Positions 33,305-42,175 of a DNA stretch of 64,000 nt are shown piece after piece. The position numbers were made by a program, and so were the translations under genes. The stretch's first letter is position 1, and every line of letters begins with the position of its first letter. Location: contig DASXUX010000044.1 of NCBI GenBank assembly GCA_036504595.1, positions 1 to 64,000 of the forward strand. Direction: 5' to 3'. This DNA is from DASXUX01 sp036504595. Lineage in GTDB: Bacteria; Planctomycetota; SZUA-567; H5-PLA8. The notes beneath the pieces are model-generated. The model worked only from the letters and a program-made list of their open reading frames with translations, ran no database searches and was not told the DNA's origin.

Positions 33305-34044
33305 TCGGCGGTCGCATCCCCAACACCGTTCGCTCGTTTCGCGGGCGCTCGCTTCGCATCACGCGCATCATCGGCCTTGGCGTCGCCAACGTTCATGGCA
33401 TTCTTGCGTGCGCGTTGTTGCACAAGGCTATCATCGTTGTTTTCGCCGGCTTTGTAGATCACCTGATCGTCTACCTTCACTTCGACATACTTCTTGCCAT
33501 TGTCACTGTGGACGGATGAGCTGGAATTGCCGCCGGGACCATCGTAGACGCACTTTCCATCGACCCAGACCTTCGTGTTCGACACGCCATTTACACTGCG
33601 GCTCTCAGAACGCACCGACGTGTTGTCCACGTTGGTGAACGTCAGCGGCGGAAGGTCGCCGGGTTTCAGATCCAGGTTCGGCAGCGGCACGCGTGAAATC
33701 TCCTTCCCATCCACGCGGACCACCAGCGCTCGCTTGTCGTCTTCGCCCTCAATTTCACAAACGACGGCTCCAGCCACAGAGAGGATGGTTTTGTCATCCA
33801 GTTGCAGCCGTGAATTCATCTGCTTGCCGACTTGCTCCTGCGTGGCCTTCAGCCGCTCCTTGAACTTCTTCAGCACTTCAGTGTGCGCGGCTTCAACTTC
33901 CTTTATGGCCTTTTCGTTATTTTGAGCGGCCTGCAACGCCGCGTCCAACTTCATATCCTCTTTCGGCGCCGCAGGCGCGGGTTCTCCCGCCGCCAATACC
34001 AGCGAAGTACCAAGAACAACAGCGACGATCATCAGTTTACCCAT
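33301..34044 (-). CDS. Secreted protein encoded in front of an ECF sigma factor
   Basis: 247 residues from ATG at 34044, with AAGGAG nearby. A signal peptide ends near 'GTSLVLAAG'. The mature protein has a helical N-terminal part ('EVEAAHTEVLKKFKERLKAT'), a beta-rich middle ('ALVVRVDGKEISRVPLPNLD', 'KVWVDGKCVYDGPGGNSSSS'), and a charged, disordered tail. No family known. It ends inside the sigma start codon, so it is in the same transcript and may be the effector or stress sensor of this regulon. Confidence 0.75.
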   Translation of the reverse strand: MGKLMIVAVVLGTSLVLAAGEPAPAAPKEDMKLDAALQAAQNNEKAIKEVEAAHTEVLKKFKERLKATQEQVGKQMNSRLQLDDKTILSVAGAVVCEIEGEDDKRALVVRVDGKEISRVPLPNLDLKPGDLPPLTFTNVDNTSVRSESRSVNGVSNTKVWVDGKCVYDGPGGNSSSSVHSDNGKKYVEVKVDDQVIYKAGENNDDSLVQQRARKNAMNVGDAKADDARDAKRAPAKRANGVGDATAE

Positions 34045-34171
34045 GGTTCTAGCTCCTTGTCTGTCCGCCAATCAATCGTTCATTAGTAGCTCAGACGGAT
34101 GGGAAGTTCGGCAGAAAAAGATTTTTATGGCAAAATCTTGACTCGCAGCCAATCACAGTGTATTACCACAT

Positions 34172-34189
34172 ATCAAATGTTCATTTGAT
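34172..34189. promoter_or_regulatory. Palindromic operator at the IclR regulator start
   Basis: A perfect 8-bp inverted repeat, ATCAAATG and CATTTGAT, separated by TT. It sits at or just before the start codon candidates of the IclR-type gene. IclR-family proteins bind such short palindromes in pairs and often repress their own genes, so this is a good autoregulatory operator candidate. A second copy was not seen in the intergenic DNA in front of the HzsA-like gene at 35082. Confidence 0.6.
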
Positions 34190-35045
34190 GGGTAAAATGG
34201 ATGCCCCAATGAAAGAAAAGCCTGACATGCTGGAAAAGCCGGAGTATGCGGTGCCCGCCGTGGACCGCATGCTCGATATCGTCGAGTTCCTGCTGGAGCA
34301 CCCGCGGCCGTTCGGCGTGACGGAACTGGCCCGCGAACTGGAAGTGCCGACGAATTCCGTTTTCCGCATTCTGCGGCGGCTGGCCGAGCGCGGCTATGCC
34401 GAAGTGGATCCGGAAAGCGGAGGATATCGCTTGGGTGCGGGATTCTTTCGGCTGGGCATGCGGCTTTCGACGCGCTACGACCTGCGCCTGCGCGCGCGGC
34501 GGCATCTGGAGTGGCTGTGCCAGCAGACCGGCGAGACCGTGCAGCTTCACGTGCGCAGCAACGGACACGTGATGGTGCTGGACGTGGTCAACGCCCCGGT
34601 GGAATTCTTCCTGCAGATCGTCCTCGGCAGCCGGATGGATTATCACTGCAACGCGTTCGGCAAGTGCATCCTCGCGTTCCTCGATGAAGAGGAGGTTCGC
34701 AAGATTCTCCCGCCGCGGTTGCCTGCGCGCACGCCCAACACGATCACAACATTGCCAAGACTCTTCGAAGACTTCGCCGCGACGCGCCAGACCGGCCTGG
34801 CCTACGACTGGGAGGAGTACGCGCCCGGCATCATCTGCATCGGCGCGCCCGTGTTCGACGTGCACGGCAAGGTGATCGCCGGAGCTGGCATGACCGGCAT
34901 GGCCGGCAGATTCGACAAGAGCCGCCGCAAGACCTTGGAGAAACTGGTGCTGCAAGCCGCCGCGCGCATCTCGCAAGACATGGCGTACACGGGCGATTTC
35001 TTCACAAAGCTCGGCGTCGAAATCGAGACCGTCAGTGGTCAGTAG
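34188..35045 (+). CDS. IclR-family transcriptional regulator
   Basis: About 285 residues. N-terminal winged HTH ('VDRMLDIVEFLLEHPRPFGV', 'TELARELEVPTNSVFRILRR') and C-terminal effector-binding GAF-like domain with family motifs 'NAFGKCILAFL' and 'YDWEEYAPGIICIGAPVFD'. The start is uncertain: ATG at 34188, 34197, 34209 or 34227. The first overlaps a palindrome likely to be its operator, so a later start may be used. The C-terminus and stop codon come from a 7-nt repeat. It is upstream of, and co-directional with, the HzsA-like cluster by 37 nt, so it is the likely local regulator. Confidence 0.88.
   Translation: MGKMDAPMKEKPDMLEKPEYAVPAVDRMLDIVEFLLEHPRPFGVTELARELEVPTNSVFRILRRLAERGYAEVDPESGGYRLGAGFFRLGMRLSTRYDLRLRARRHLEWLCQQTGETVQLHVRSNGHVMVLDVVNAPVEFFLQIVLGSRMDYHCNAFGKCILAFLDEEEVRKILPPRLPARTPNTITTLPRLFEDFAATRQTGLAYDWEEYAPGIICIGAPVFDVHGKVIAGAGMTGMAGRFDKSRRKTLEKLVLQAAARISQDMAYTGDFFTKLGVEIETVSGQ
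35031..35044. repeat. 7-nt repeat at the IclR C-terminus
   Basis: Two units, GTCAGTG and GTCAGTA, read in frame as Val-Ser-Gly-Gln and then the TAG stop codon. The stop is thus supplied by the repeat. Confidence 0.65.
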
Positions 35046-35081
35046 TCCGATGCAGTTGTGGTGAGCTCGTGAGGGGAAGCC

Positions 35082-38000
35082 ATGAAGGCCGAAGTGCTCA
35101 CTTGTCTGTTGCTGACCGCGCTGCCGTTGTTTGGCGGCGATGAGCCCTTCTACCAGCGCAAAGACACGCTGGAGCAAACCCTGCTCGATGCACGCGGGAA
35201 ATACCAGTCCTGGAGCACAGCGCAGAAGCAACTCCTGCCGATCGTGCGGACCTCGCCGTGGTTTGCAGCCAGCGGCACTGCGGACAAGCTCCCCATCAAT
35301 CTCGCAGCGAAAGCCGCGGATGGCAACCCGGTGTGGGCTCCGCGGGAACTCAAAGACGGCGCGCTCTGCAAGCTCTCGTCTTCCGGCCAGCCCCTGTGCC
35401 TGCTGCGCACGCTGACGGCTCAAACCGATTGCCAGCTTGTCGCCGGCATCGGCGGCGGCGACAGCTTGCGCGTCCTGCTCAACGGCACGGAGGCGCTCTT
35501 GCAGGCGACGAAGTTGGAGTACGAGCGCTACGGGTGCGCGATGGTCTGGGAAGGCACGCGCGTCGATCAAGTGCTCGCGTCGCTGAAGCTGAAAGCCGGC
35601 GCCAATACACTGCTGATCGAACTCTCGCCCTCGCGCGAACCGTCGTTCTACTTCTCGTTGACGCCCGATCCGGTGCCCGCGCTGTGGCGGCAAATCCGCG
35701 CGGACTTCCCGCAGGAGAAGAACCCGCTGTTGGAACTCGCCCCCGCCAACTGGTTCGAGAAGGACGGCTGGTTCGTCGCGCAGGATACAAAGCTGGAGCA
35801 GGCGCTACTGAAGACGCTCAACGGCACTGGCGATACTCTTGAGCAGTGCATCAAGGCTTCCTTCCGCGCTAAGGCTCGCACCGACGTCGAGCGCCTTGAG
35901 CGTGCCGTCGCCGCGCTCGCGACTTCACATCCCGACTACCCGGCGCAGGAGTTCGGCAAGAGGCTCGCAGGACTGCGCGAGCGCGCGGACGCGCCGGCCA
36001 GCGAAGCGACCGCGCAGCAACTGCTTGCCGATCTTGAGCGCGCCCGCCGCGAGATGCTGGTGGACAAGAATCCGCTGCTCGCTGGTAGCGAAGTCCTGTT
36101 TGTGCGGCGCTACACCTACGACAGCCGCCACTACTACGATGACTTCATCAACGGCATCCGCGACTGGGGCGGCAACCTGGCGGTGCTCTCCTTAAAGGAG
36201 GGGACTGTTCGTGAGATTGCGCCAGCCGAGATGGCGGACGGCGTCTTTGATCGCTACGACCTGTCCTTCGACGCGAAGCGGGTTGTTTTCGGTTACCGAC
36301 GGCCCAAAGCGGAAGGTTTCCGCCTCTACGAAATCGGCGTGGACGGCCGCGGCCTGCGGCAGGTCACGGTTCCGCCGGCAGACGAAGAAGCGCGCGTGAA
36401 GCGCTTCGGCAATAACGGCCACGGTTACTGGGAAACGCGCTTCGGCTACTGGACTGACGATTTGCACCCGTGTTACCTGCCCGATGGCGGGATTGCTTTT
36501 TCCTCCACACGCCTGGAGCATGAGGTCCTCTGCCACTTCGGCCGCGAACTGCCCACGACGAACCTCTTCCGCGTGAACCGCGACGGCGGTGGCCTGCGCC
36601 CGCTTTCGCACGGGGCGCTCAGCGAATTCACGACGACGCTGATGGAAGACGGCCGGCTGTTCTACAATCGCTGGGAGTACATCTACAAAGGCATCGCAGC
36701 CGTGCAACCGCTCTGGACCATGCGCCCCGATGGCAGCGCCGGCGAAGAGTTCTATGGCAACGAAATCACCAACCCCGGCGTCTTCTGGCAGCAGCGACAG
36801 GTGCCGGGCCACCCGAATCTGGCGGTCTGCATCGGCTGCGGTCATGAACCCATGGGCGTCGGACAGATCCTGCTTCTGGACTTGAGCAAAAACAAGCGCA
36901 CCACCGAGCCGATCACGTCGCTGACTCCCGATGTGAAGATCGAAGGCCTGCGCGGAATTTACCATCAGCGAAACGGAAAATGGCGCGAAGACTACTGGGG
37001 CCCGCTTTACGCGGACCCGTACCCGCTCTCGGATAAGTTCTTCCTCGTCGCCTGCAATCCGGACAAGCGTTACAACGACAAGTCGGCATACGGAATCTAC
37101 CTGCTCGACGTTTTCGGCAATCGCGTGCTGATCCACCGCGACGCGCAAATGTCCTGCTGGCAGCCCATGCCGCTGCGCTCGCGCACCGCACCGCCGGTGC
37201 TGCCTTCCATCGCCGAACCGAACCCGGATGCGCCGGGCGTCGTGTTCATGCGCGACGTTTATCGAGGGCTGGATGGCGTCAAGCGCGGCGCGGTGAAGTA
37301 CATCCGCGTCATGGAACAGATCCCGCGCCCGTGGGCTGCGAACCTACCCGGCGACGACAACTACCCTGGGCATCTGCCGGTCGGAGCGGGCACGCACATT
37401 TGGATCGCCGTGCTGCAAGGCGTTGCGCCCGTCAACAACGACGGTTCGGCCTGTTTTGAAGTACCCTCGAAGCGCAATATTTTCCTGCAGGCGCTGGATG
37501 AGAATTTCATGGAAGTGCAGCGCATGCGCACGTTCGTGAATTTCCAGCCGGGCGAATCGCGTTCCTGCATCGGCTGCCACGAAACGCGCACCCAGGCCCC
37601 TGCCGTGGGGCAGGCTCTCCAGCCTGCCACTCCGCAATCCGGACAGCCAGCTCCACTGATGCCCCAGCCGGGCGACAGCGGCCCGCGACCGCTCTCGTAC
37701 GCTCACGACGTCCAGCCCGTGCTCGACAAGCACTGTCTGCGCTGTCACAACGATCAGAAAATAGACGGCAACTTGAATCTCGGCGGCGGCCTCACCGCGA
37801 TGTTCAATCGCTCGTACGACGAGATCATGTCGAAGAAACTGGTCAACGTGATTCACGAATGGGTCTATCCCGGCGGCAACGGCTGCATGGCCAACGTCGA
37901 AGCCGTCCCGCCGTACACCTATGGCTCGCACAAGAGCAAACTGGTTCAGGTGCTGCTGAAGGGCCACTACGAGTGCAAGTTGCCCAAGGAAGATTTCGCT

Positions 38001-38141
38001 CGGCTGGTCACGTGGATCGACTCCGGCGCGCAGTACTATGGTTCGTACTTCGGCCGCCGCAACCTGAAGAGCAAAGGGCAGCCTGATTTCCGGCCACTGC
38101 CGACGATCCAATCGGCGTGCGGGTGCGAAACGGCGCAGTAG
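35082..38141 (+). CDS. HzsA-related cytochrome-like protein 1
   Basis: 1019 residues with a signal-like N-terminus ('LTCLLLTALPLFGGD') and GAGGGGA before the ATG. It resembles the middle and C-terminal parts of the hydrazine-synthase alpha subunit: a WD/propeller-like region with repeats of 'LYEIGVDGRGLRQVT' and 'CYLPDGGIAFSST', then 'PGVVFMRDVYRGLDGVKRG' and 'FEVPSKRNIFLQALDE'. Two haem-c motifs: 'SCIGCHE' (C829/C832/H833) and 'HCLRCHN' (C885/C888/H889). The first 370 residues are family-variable, with an alpha-helical region. A palindromic element inserted in frame (37605) lies between the haem motifs. HzsA relatives are widespread outside anammox bacteria and their function there is unknown. 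Confidence 0.85.
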   Translation: MKAEVLTCLLLTALPLFGGDEPFYQRKDTLEQTLLDARGKYQSWSTAQKQLLPIVRTSPWFAASGTADKLPINLAAKAADGNPVWAPRELKDGALCKLSSSGQPLCLLRTLTAQTDCQLVAGIGGGDSLRVLLNGTEALLQATKLEYERYGCAMVWEGTRVDQVLASLKLKAGANTLLIELSPSREPSFYFSLTPDPVPALWRQIRADFPQEKNPLLELAPANWFEKDGWFVAQDTKLEQALLKTLNGTGDTLEQCIKASFRAKARTDVERLERAVAALATSHPDYPAQEFGKRLAGLRERADAPASEATAQQLLADLERARREMLVDKNPLLAGSEVLFVRRYTYDSRHYYDDFINGIRDWGGNLAVLSLKEGTVREIAPAEMADGVFDRYDLSFDAKRVVFGYRRPKAEGFRLYEIGVDGRGLRQVTVPPADEEARVKRFGNNGHGYWETRFGYWTDDLHPCYLPDGGIAFSSTRLEHEVLCHFGRELPTTNLFRVNRDGGGLRPLSHGALSEFTTTLMEDGRLFYNRWEYIYKGIAAVQPLWTMRPDGSAGEEFYGNEITNPGVFWQQRQVPGHPNLAVCIGCGHEPMGVGQILLLDLSKNKRTTEPITSLTPDVKIEGLRGIYHQRNGKWREDYWGPLYADPYPLSDKFFLVACNPDKRYNDKSAYGIYLLDVFGNRVLIHRDAQMSCWQPMPLRSRTAPPVLPSIAEPNPDAPGVVFMRDVYRGLDGVKRGAVKYIRVMEQIPRPWAANLPGDDNYPGHLPVGAGTHIWIAVLQGVAPVNNDGSACFEVPSKRNIFLQALDENFMEVQRMRTFVNFQPGESRSCIGCHETRTQAPAVGQALQPATPQSGQPAPLMPQPGDSGPRPLSYAHDVQPVLDKHCLRCHNDQKIDGNLNLGGGLTAMFNRSYDEIMSKKLVNVIHEWVYPGGNGCMANVEAVPPYTYGSHKSKLVQVLLKGHYECKLPKEDFARLVTWIDSGAQYYGSYFGRRNLKSKGQPDFRPLPTIQSACGCETAQ
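37605..37630. repeat. GTGGGGCAGGCT/AGCCTGCCAC palindrome inside a CDS
   Basis: Reads in frame as 'AVGQALQPATP'. A nearly identical element lies in the TonB-like gene at 58491 ('RVAQAVQPAGE'). Confidence 0.8.
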
Positions 38142-38191
38142 GCAGCAGCAGGAAGCAAAAGGCAGCCGTGGACAAAAAGAGGGGTTCTCGA

Positions 38192-40552
38192 ATGAAAGCC
38201 TTTACTGTCGCACTCATACTGGTCGCTGGTTCGCTTATGAGCGCTGCCGTCGCAGCCGATGCAACGCCCGATCTGCTCGCCCTGATCCAAGCCGAGTGGC
38301 GTCAGGAAGACAGCGTTAACGGGCCGATCGACTTCGCCGCCGCGACGGCCAAGCACATCGAAAAAACGCGCCTGCTGCTCAACGATCTCCGTAGCGGCAA
38401 ATCCGCTGACTTCCTCTCGGAGGAAGGCAAGCAGCTCGACGAACTCGCGGCCGCCGCAGGCAAAGGCACCGATGAGAAACTTTATCTCGGCGTGCGAGAC
38501 CTGAAGCGCCGCATCGCGCTCGCCAACCCACTCTTCCCTTCCGGACCGCTGCTCTTCTGCAAGCGCGTGCCGACCTCCTACAGCCATCTGGTGATGCAGT
38601 ACTTCGGCTGGCGTGCGCGCCCGGGCGGCGGAATTTTCGTGCTGGAACAACCCGGCTACTCGCTCGCCTGTCGCGACATTCTGGGCGGAAAGCTTTCCGG
38701 CGGAAACACCATCGAGCCGCGCCTGTCGTTCGACGCCAAGCGCGTTGTGTTCTCGTGGGTCGATTGCGCGGGCAGGCCTCCTGCGGGCGTGCCACAGCAG
38801 GTGAACGAGGCCGGTCCGGACGTGGGCTATTACCACGTTTACGAGGCCACGCTCGACGGCAGTTCGCTGCGCCAAGTAACCAGCGGCCCATACGAGGATC
38901 TGATGCCCTGCTACCTGCCCGACGGCGGCATCGTGTTCTGTTCGACGCGGCGCAAGGGCTACTCTCGCTGCTTCGGCGGCCAATTCGGCAACCGCTGGCA
39001 CAGTTACACGCTGCACCGCATCGGTGCCGGAGCTGGCGAAGTGCAGGCGCTCTCCTTCAACGATGTCAGCGAGTGGTTTCCGGCCGTCGGCAACGATGGC
39101 CTCATTTATTACGCGCGCTGGGACTACATCGACCGCGATGCCGTCACGCACCAGAACCTGTGGAGCGTCCGGCCCGACGGCACCAATCCGATTGCGGTGT
39201 GGGGAAACGCGGAGCCCGCGCCGCACTGTATGTTCCAAGTCCAGCCGATTCCGGGGACTGCCAAGTTCGTCTTCACCGCGTCGGCGCATCATTCGATCAC
39301 GGCCGGCTCTATCGCCGTGCTCGACCCCAGCCGCGGTGTGAACGGCCACGCCGCGATTACACGCATCACGCCGGATGTGAAGTTCCCTGAGTCCGAACAC
39401 TGCTCCGCGCCGAAAAACAGTTTCCTTCGCGAATACTACGCCTCGCCGTGGCCGCTTTCCGAAAAGTACTTCCTTGTCAGCTACAGCCCGCAGCCGCTGC
39501 TTCAAGAACCTGCAGCGAACGCGCCGGGAGCACTGGGTATTTACCTGCTGGATGCCTTCGGAAATCGCGAGTTGCTCTACCGCGATCCGACGATCGGAAG
39601 TGAATCGCCCATGCCGATCGCCGCGCGTTCGCTGCCGCCGGTCGTCCCCAGCCAATTGCCCAAAGCCCCGCCGCCGTATGGTGAGGTCGTGATGACCGAC
39701 GTGTATCAGGGCCTGCCCGATGCGCCGCGCGGCAGCATCAAGGAACTCCGCATCGTTCAAATCTTCCCAAAGACGACGCCTGTCGCCAATGAACCGAAAA
39801 TCGGTCTCGCCGGCGAAGAAAACGCGCGTGCGATTCTGGGCACCGTCCCGGTGGAGTCCGACGGCTCCGCTCGCTTCCATCTTCCGGCGCGCAAAGCAGT
39901 GCTCTTTCAGGCGCTGGACAAAGATGGTTTTGCGTACCAAACGATGCGTTCGCTGACCTATGTTCAGCCTGGAGAAAAAATATCCTGCGGCGGGTGTCAT
40001 GAGCAAGCGTTGTCCGTTGTGCAGTCCAAAGAAATGCTCGCCTCGCGCAAGCCTGCCTCGGAGATCAAGCCCGGGCCGCTCGGCGGGCAGCCCTTTTCGT
40101 ACAGCCGCTTCGTTCAGCCCGTGTGGGACCGTGCGTGCGTTAAATGCCACGGCGGCCAGATCGAAAACAAGGACGACCCGGCGTTGCTTGCTCTGACGCC
40201 AAACCAGAAGTCTCAAGCCGCGAACCTCGACCTGTCCGGCGCGCTCGACGCCAAGGAGAAAGGGCTGTCGCGTTCGTACGCGGCCCTGATGAAAGCCAAG
40301 GATCTGGTGCCGCGCTACGCGCAGCGCAACCAGGTCCAAATGACTCCGCCCGGCGGCAAAAACGCGGCGCTGGGCAGCCGGTTGATCAAGCTCACGCGCG
40401 ACGGCCACTACGAGTGCAAACTCACGGATGTGGAAATGCGCGCGCTGGCCGCCTGGATCGACTGCAACGCGATTTTTTACGGCGTTTACCAGCCGGAGGA
40501 GCAGGCCCGGCAGTTCAAAGGCGAGGCGGTGGCGATGCCCGACGTGCAGTAA
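38192..40552 (+). CDS. HzsA-related cytochrome-like protein 2
   Basis: 786 residues from ATG at 38192, with signal peptide 'MKAFTVALILVAGSLMSAA'. After a helical region (about 25-115) comes a propeller-like stretch with 'CYLPDGGIVFCST' and 'YYARWDYIDRDAV'. A C-terminal domain follows with 'GEVVMTDVYQGLPDAPRGSI' and two haem-c motifs: 'SCGGCHE' (C599/C602/H603) and 'ACVKCHG' (C649/C652/H653). It is shorter than its neighbours because it lacks their long N-terminal domain. It begins 50 nt after protein 1. It is one of three such genes in a row, with a chemoreceptor between 2 and 3. Confidence 0.85.
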   Translation: MKAFTVALILVAGSLMSAAVAADATPDLLALIQAEWRQEDSVNGPIDFAAATAKHIEKTRLLLNDLRSGKSADFLSEEGKQLDELAAAAGKGTDEKLYLGVRDLKRRIALANPLFPSGPLLFCKRVPTSYSHLVMQYFGWRARPGGGIFVLEQPGYSLACRDILGGKLSGGNTIEPRLSFDAKRVVFSWVDCAGRPPAGVPQQVNEAGPDVGYYHVYEATLDGSSLRQVTSGPYEDLMPCYLPDGGIVFCSTRRKGYSRCFGGQFGNRWHSYTLHRIGAGAGEVQALSFNDVSEWFPAVGNDGLIYYARWDYIDRDAVTHQNLWSVRPDGTNPIAVWGNAEPAPHCMFQVQPIPGTAKFVFTASAHHSITAGSIAVLDPSRGVNGHAAITRITPDVKFPESEHCSAPKNSFLREYYASPWPLSEKYFLVSYSPQPLLQEPAANAPGALGIYLLDAFGNRELLYRDPTIGSESPMPIAARSLPPVVPSQLPKAPPPYGEVVMTDVYQGLPDAPRGSIKELRIVQIFPKTTPVANEPKIGLAGEENARAILGTVPVESDGSARFHLPARKAVLFQALDKDGFAYQTMRSLTYVQPGEKISCGGCHEQALSVVQSKEMLASRKPASEIKPGPLGGQPFSYSRFVQPVWDRACVKCHGGQIENKDDPALLALTPNQKSQAANLDLSGALDAKEKGLSRSYAALMKAKDLVPRYAQRNQVQMTPPGGKNAALGSRLIKLTRDGHYECKLTDVEMRALAAWIDCNAIFYGVYQPEEQARQFKGEAVAMPDVQ

Positions 40553-40637
40553 AAGTGTGTCAAGGGTTCTCCTAGGGTGTATGGAGTTCTGTGCTAGAGT
40601 CAAAACTAGCGCGATGGCCCATGGGGAAATTGACCAA

Positions 40638-42164
40638 ATGACGCTACGCACCAAGCTCATCCTCGCCGTTGTCTGCAGTCTTTTGGTCATCTTGGGCGCC
40701 GGGATGGGCGTGTGCCTGTGGTTGACGGGGGCGTCCATCAAAGCCGAGACGCTAAGTGCGGCCAAGGTCAGCGCCGAGTCGGTCGCTGCCAGCATCGTGA
40801 CGTTCGGCGAGACAGGGGATATGGACGGGTTGCGCCTGTTCCTTAAGAACATGTCCAAACAGGAAGACGTGGAGGCCGTGCAGGCGATTCGAGGAAAGCC
40901 TGTGATCGCGCAGTTCAAGGAGCGTAAGGGCGCTATAGCGCCGGACTCCGTGGAAAGCCAAGTCTTGGAGAACGGCGACGAAAAAACGCTTATTGATCCG
41001 GCCGCGCACCGCATTCGTTTTGTGATGCCAATTCGTGCCGAAAACCGCTGTCTCACCAAGTGCCATTCGGACGCGAAGGTCGGCGATATCTTTGGAGCCG
41101 TAAGCGTAACAGTACGCTCCGATCGGGCAGATAACGCACTGAACGACATCCACTGGGCGAGCATTTCAGGCCTGCTGCTTGTCGTGCTGTTCGAAGCCGC
41201 GTTGTTGGTGTTTGTGCTCAGCCAGCAAGTCATCCGCCCCGTTCGGACACTCGCCAATGAACTCTTGAGCGGGGCTAACCGGGTCTCCACGGCATCCGCC
41301 GGCCTGTTGGACGCCGGCAACCAGATCGCCGAGGGCGCCACAGAACAGGCCGCCTCGCTGGAGGAGACCTCGGCGTCGCTCGAGCAAATGTCCGCAGTGA
41401 CCAGCCATAACGCGGACAATGCCCGGCAAGCCAGTACAATGGCCGCCCAGACGCGCGCCGCCGCCGAAAACGGCCACGCGGCCATGGACCGCATGCGTGC
41501 CGCTATTGGCGACATTAAGCAGTCCTCCGACCAGACCGCCAAAATCGTCAAAACGATCGACGAGATCGCCTTCCAGACAAATCTGCTCGCGCTGAATGCC
41601 GCCGTTGAAGCGGCTCGAGCCGGCGACGCTGGAAAAGGTTTCGCGGTCGTTGCCGAAGAGGTCCGCAACCTCGCGCGGCGCAGCGCCGAGGCCGCGCAGA
41701 ACACGACAGACCTGATTGAGCAGTCGCAGAAACACGCGGAGCACGGCGTCGCGGTCTCCAGCGAAGTCGCTGGAATTCTGGGGCAGGTCGCCGCAGGCAT
41801 CCAGAAAGTCACCGCGCTGATGACCGAAGTGTCCACAGCCAGTGACGAGCAGGCCAAGGGCATCGCGCAGGTCAGCACCGCCGTCTCGCAGATGGACCAG
41901 GTCACGCAAGCGAATGCCGCGCACGCCGCGGAATCGGCCGCCGCAAGCGAAAGACTCTCTGCCCAGGCGACGGAACTGATGCAGATCGTGCATCGGCTGA
42001 CGGCTTTGGTGGGCAGCGCCGCGGAAGGCCGGACTGCCGGCAGCAGCGGGATCGGGCCTGATTCCGCAACAGCTCGCTCGGCTAAGGGATCTGTGCTGTT
42101 GCTCTCTGACCGCAATCCATCTGCCAGGCAGCGCGCGTCGCTGGAGATGCGTGACGACACTTGA
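40638..42164 (+). CDS. Methyl-accepting chemotaxis protein with a CX3CH sensor motif
   Basis: 508 residues from ATG at 40638. A first membrane helix (about 7-29) is followed by a periplasmic domain to about 172, a second helix (about 173-198), and a cytoplasmic signalling domain with the conserved hairpin tip 'IDEIAFQTNLLALNAAVEAA' and 'GKGFAVVAEEVRNLARRSA'. The sensor domain has 'NRCLTKCHSD', a C-x3-C-H spacing (C138, C142, H143) resembling a haem c site but one residue longer than CxxCH. A clear HAMP domain is missing: the second helix runs into 'RPVRTLANELLSGANRVSTA'. No che genes are nearby. It lies between HzsA-like genes 2 and 3, suggesting a redox sensor. Confidence 0.9.
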   Translation: MTLRTKLILAVVCSLLVILGAGMGVCLWLTGASIKAETLSAAKVSAESVAASIVTFGETGDMDGLRLFLKNMSKQEDVEAVQAIRGKPVIAQFKERKGAIAPDSVESQVLENGDEKTLIDPAAHRIRFVMPIRAENRCLTKCHSDAKVGDIFGAVSVTVRSDRADNALNDIHWASISGLLLVVLFEAALLVFVLSQQVIRPVRTLANELLSGANRVSTASAGLLDAGNQIAEGATEQAASLEETSASLEQMSAVTSHNADNARQASTMAAQTRAAAENGHAAMDRMRAAIGDIKQSSDQTAKIVKTIDEIAFQTNLLALNAAVEAARAGDAGKGFAVVAEEVRNLARRSAEAAQNTTDLIEQSQKHAEHGVAVSSEVAGILGQVAAGIQKVTALMTEVSTASDEQAKGIAQVSTAVSQMDQVTQANAAHAAESAAASERLSAQATELMQIVHRLTALVGSAAEGRTAGSSGIGPDSATARSAKGSVLLLSDRNPSARQRASLEMRDDT

Positions 42165-42175
42165 AGGGGAATCTC

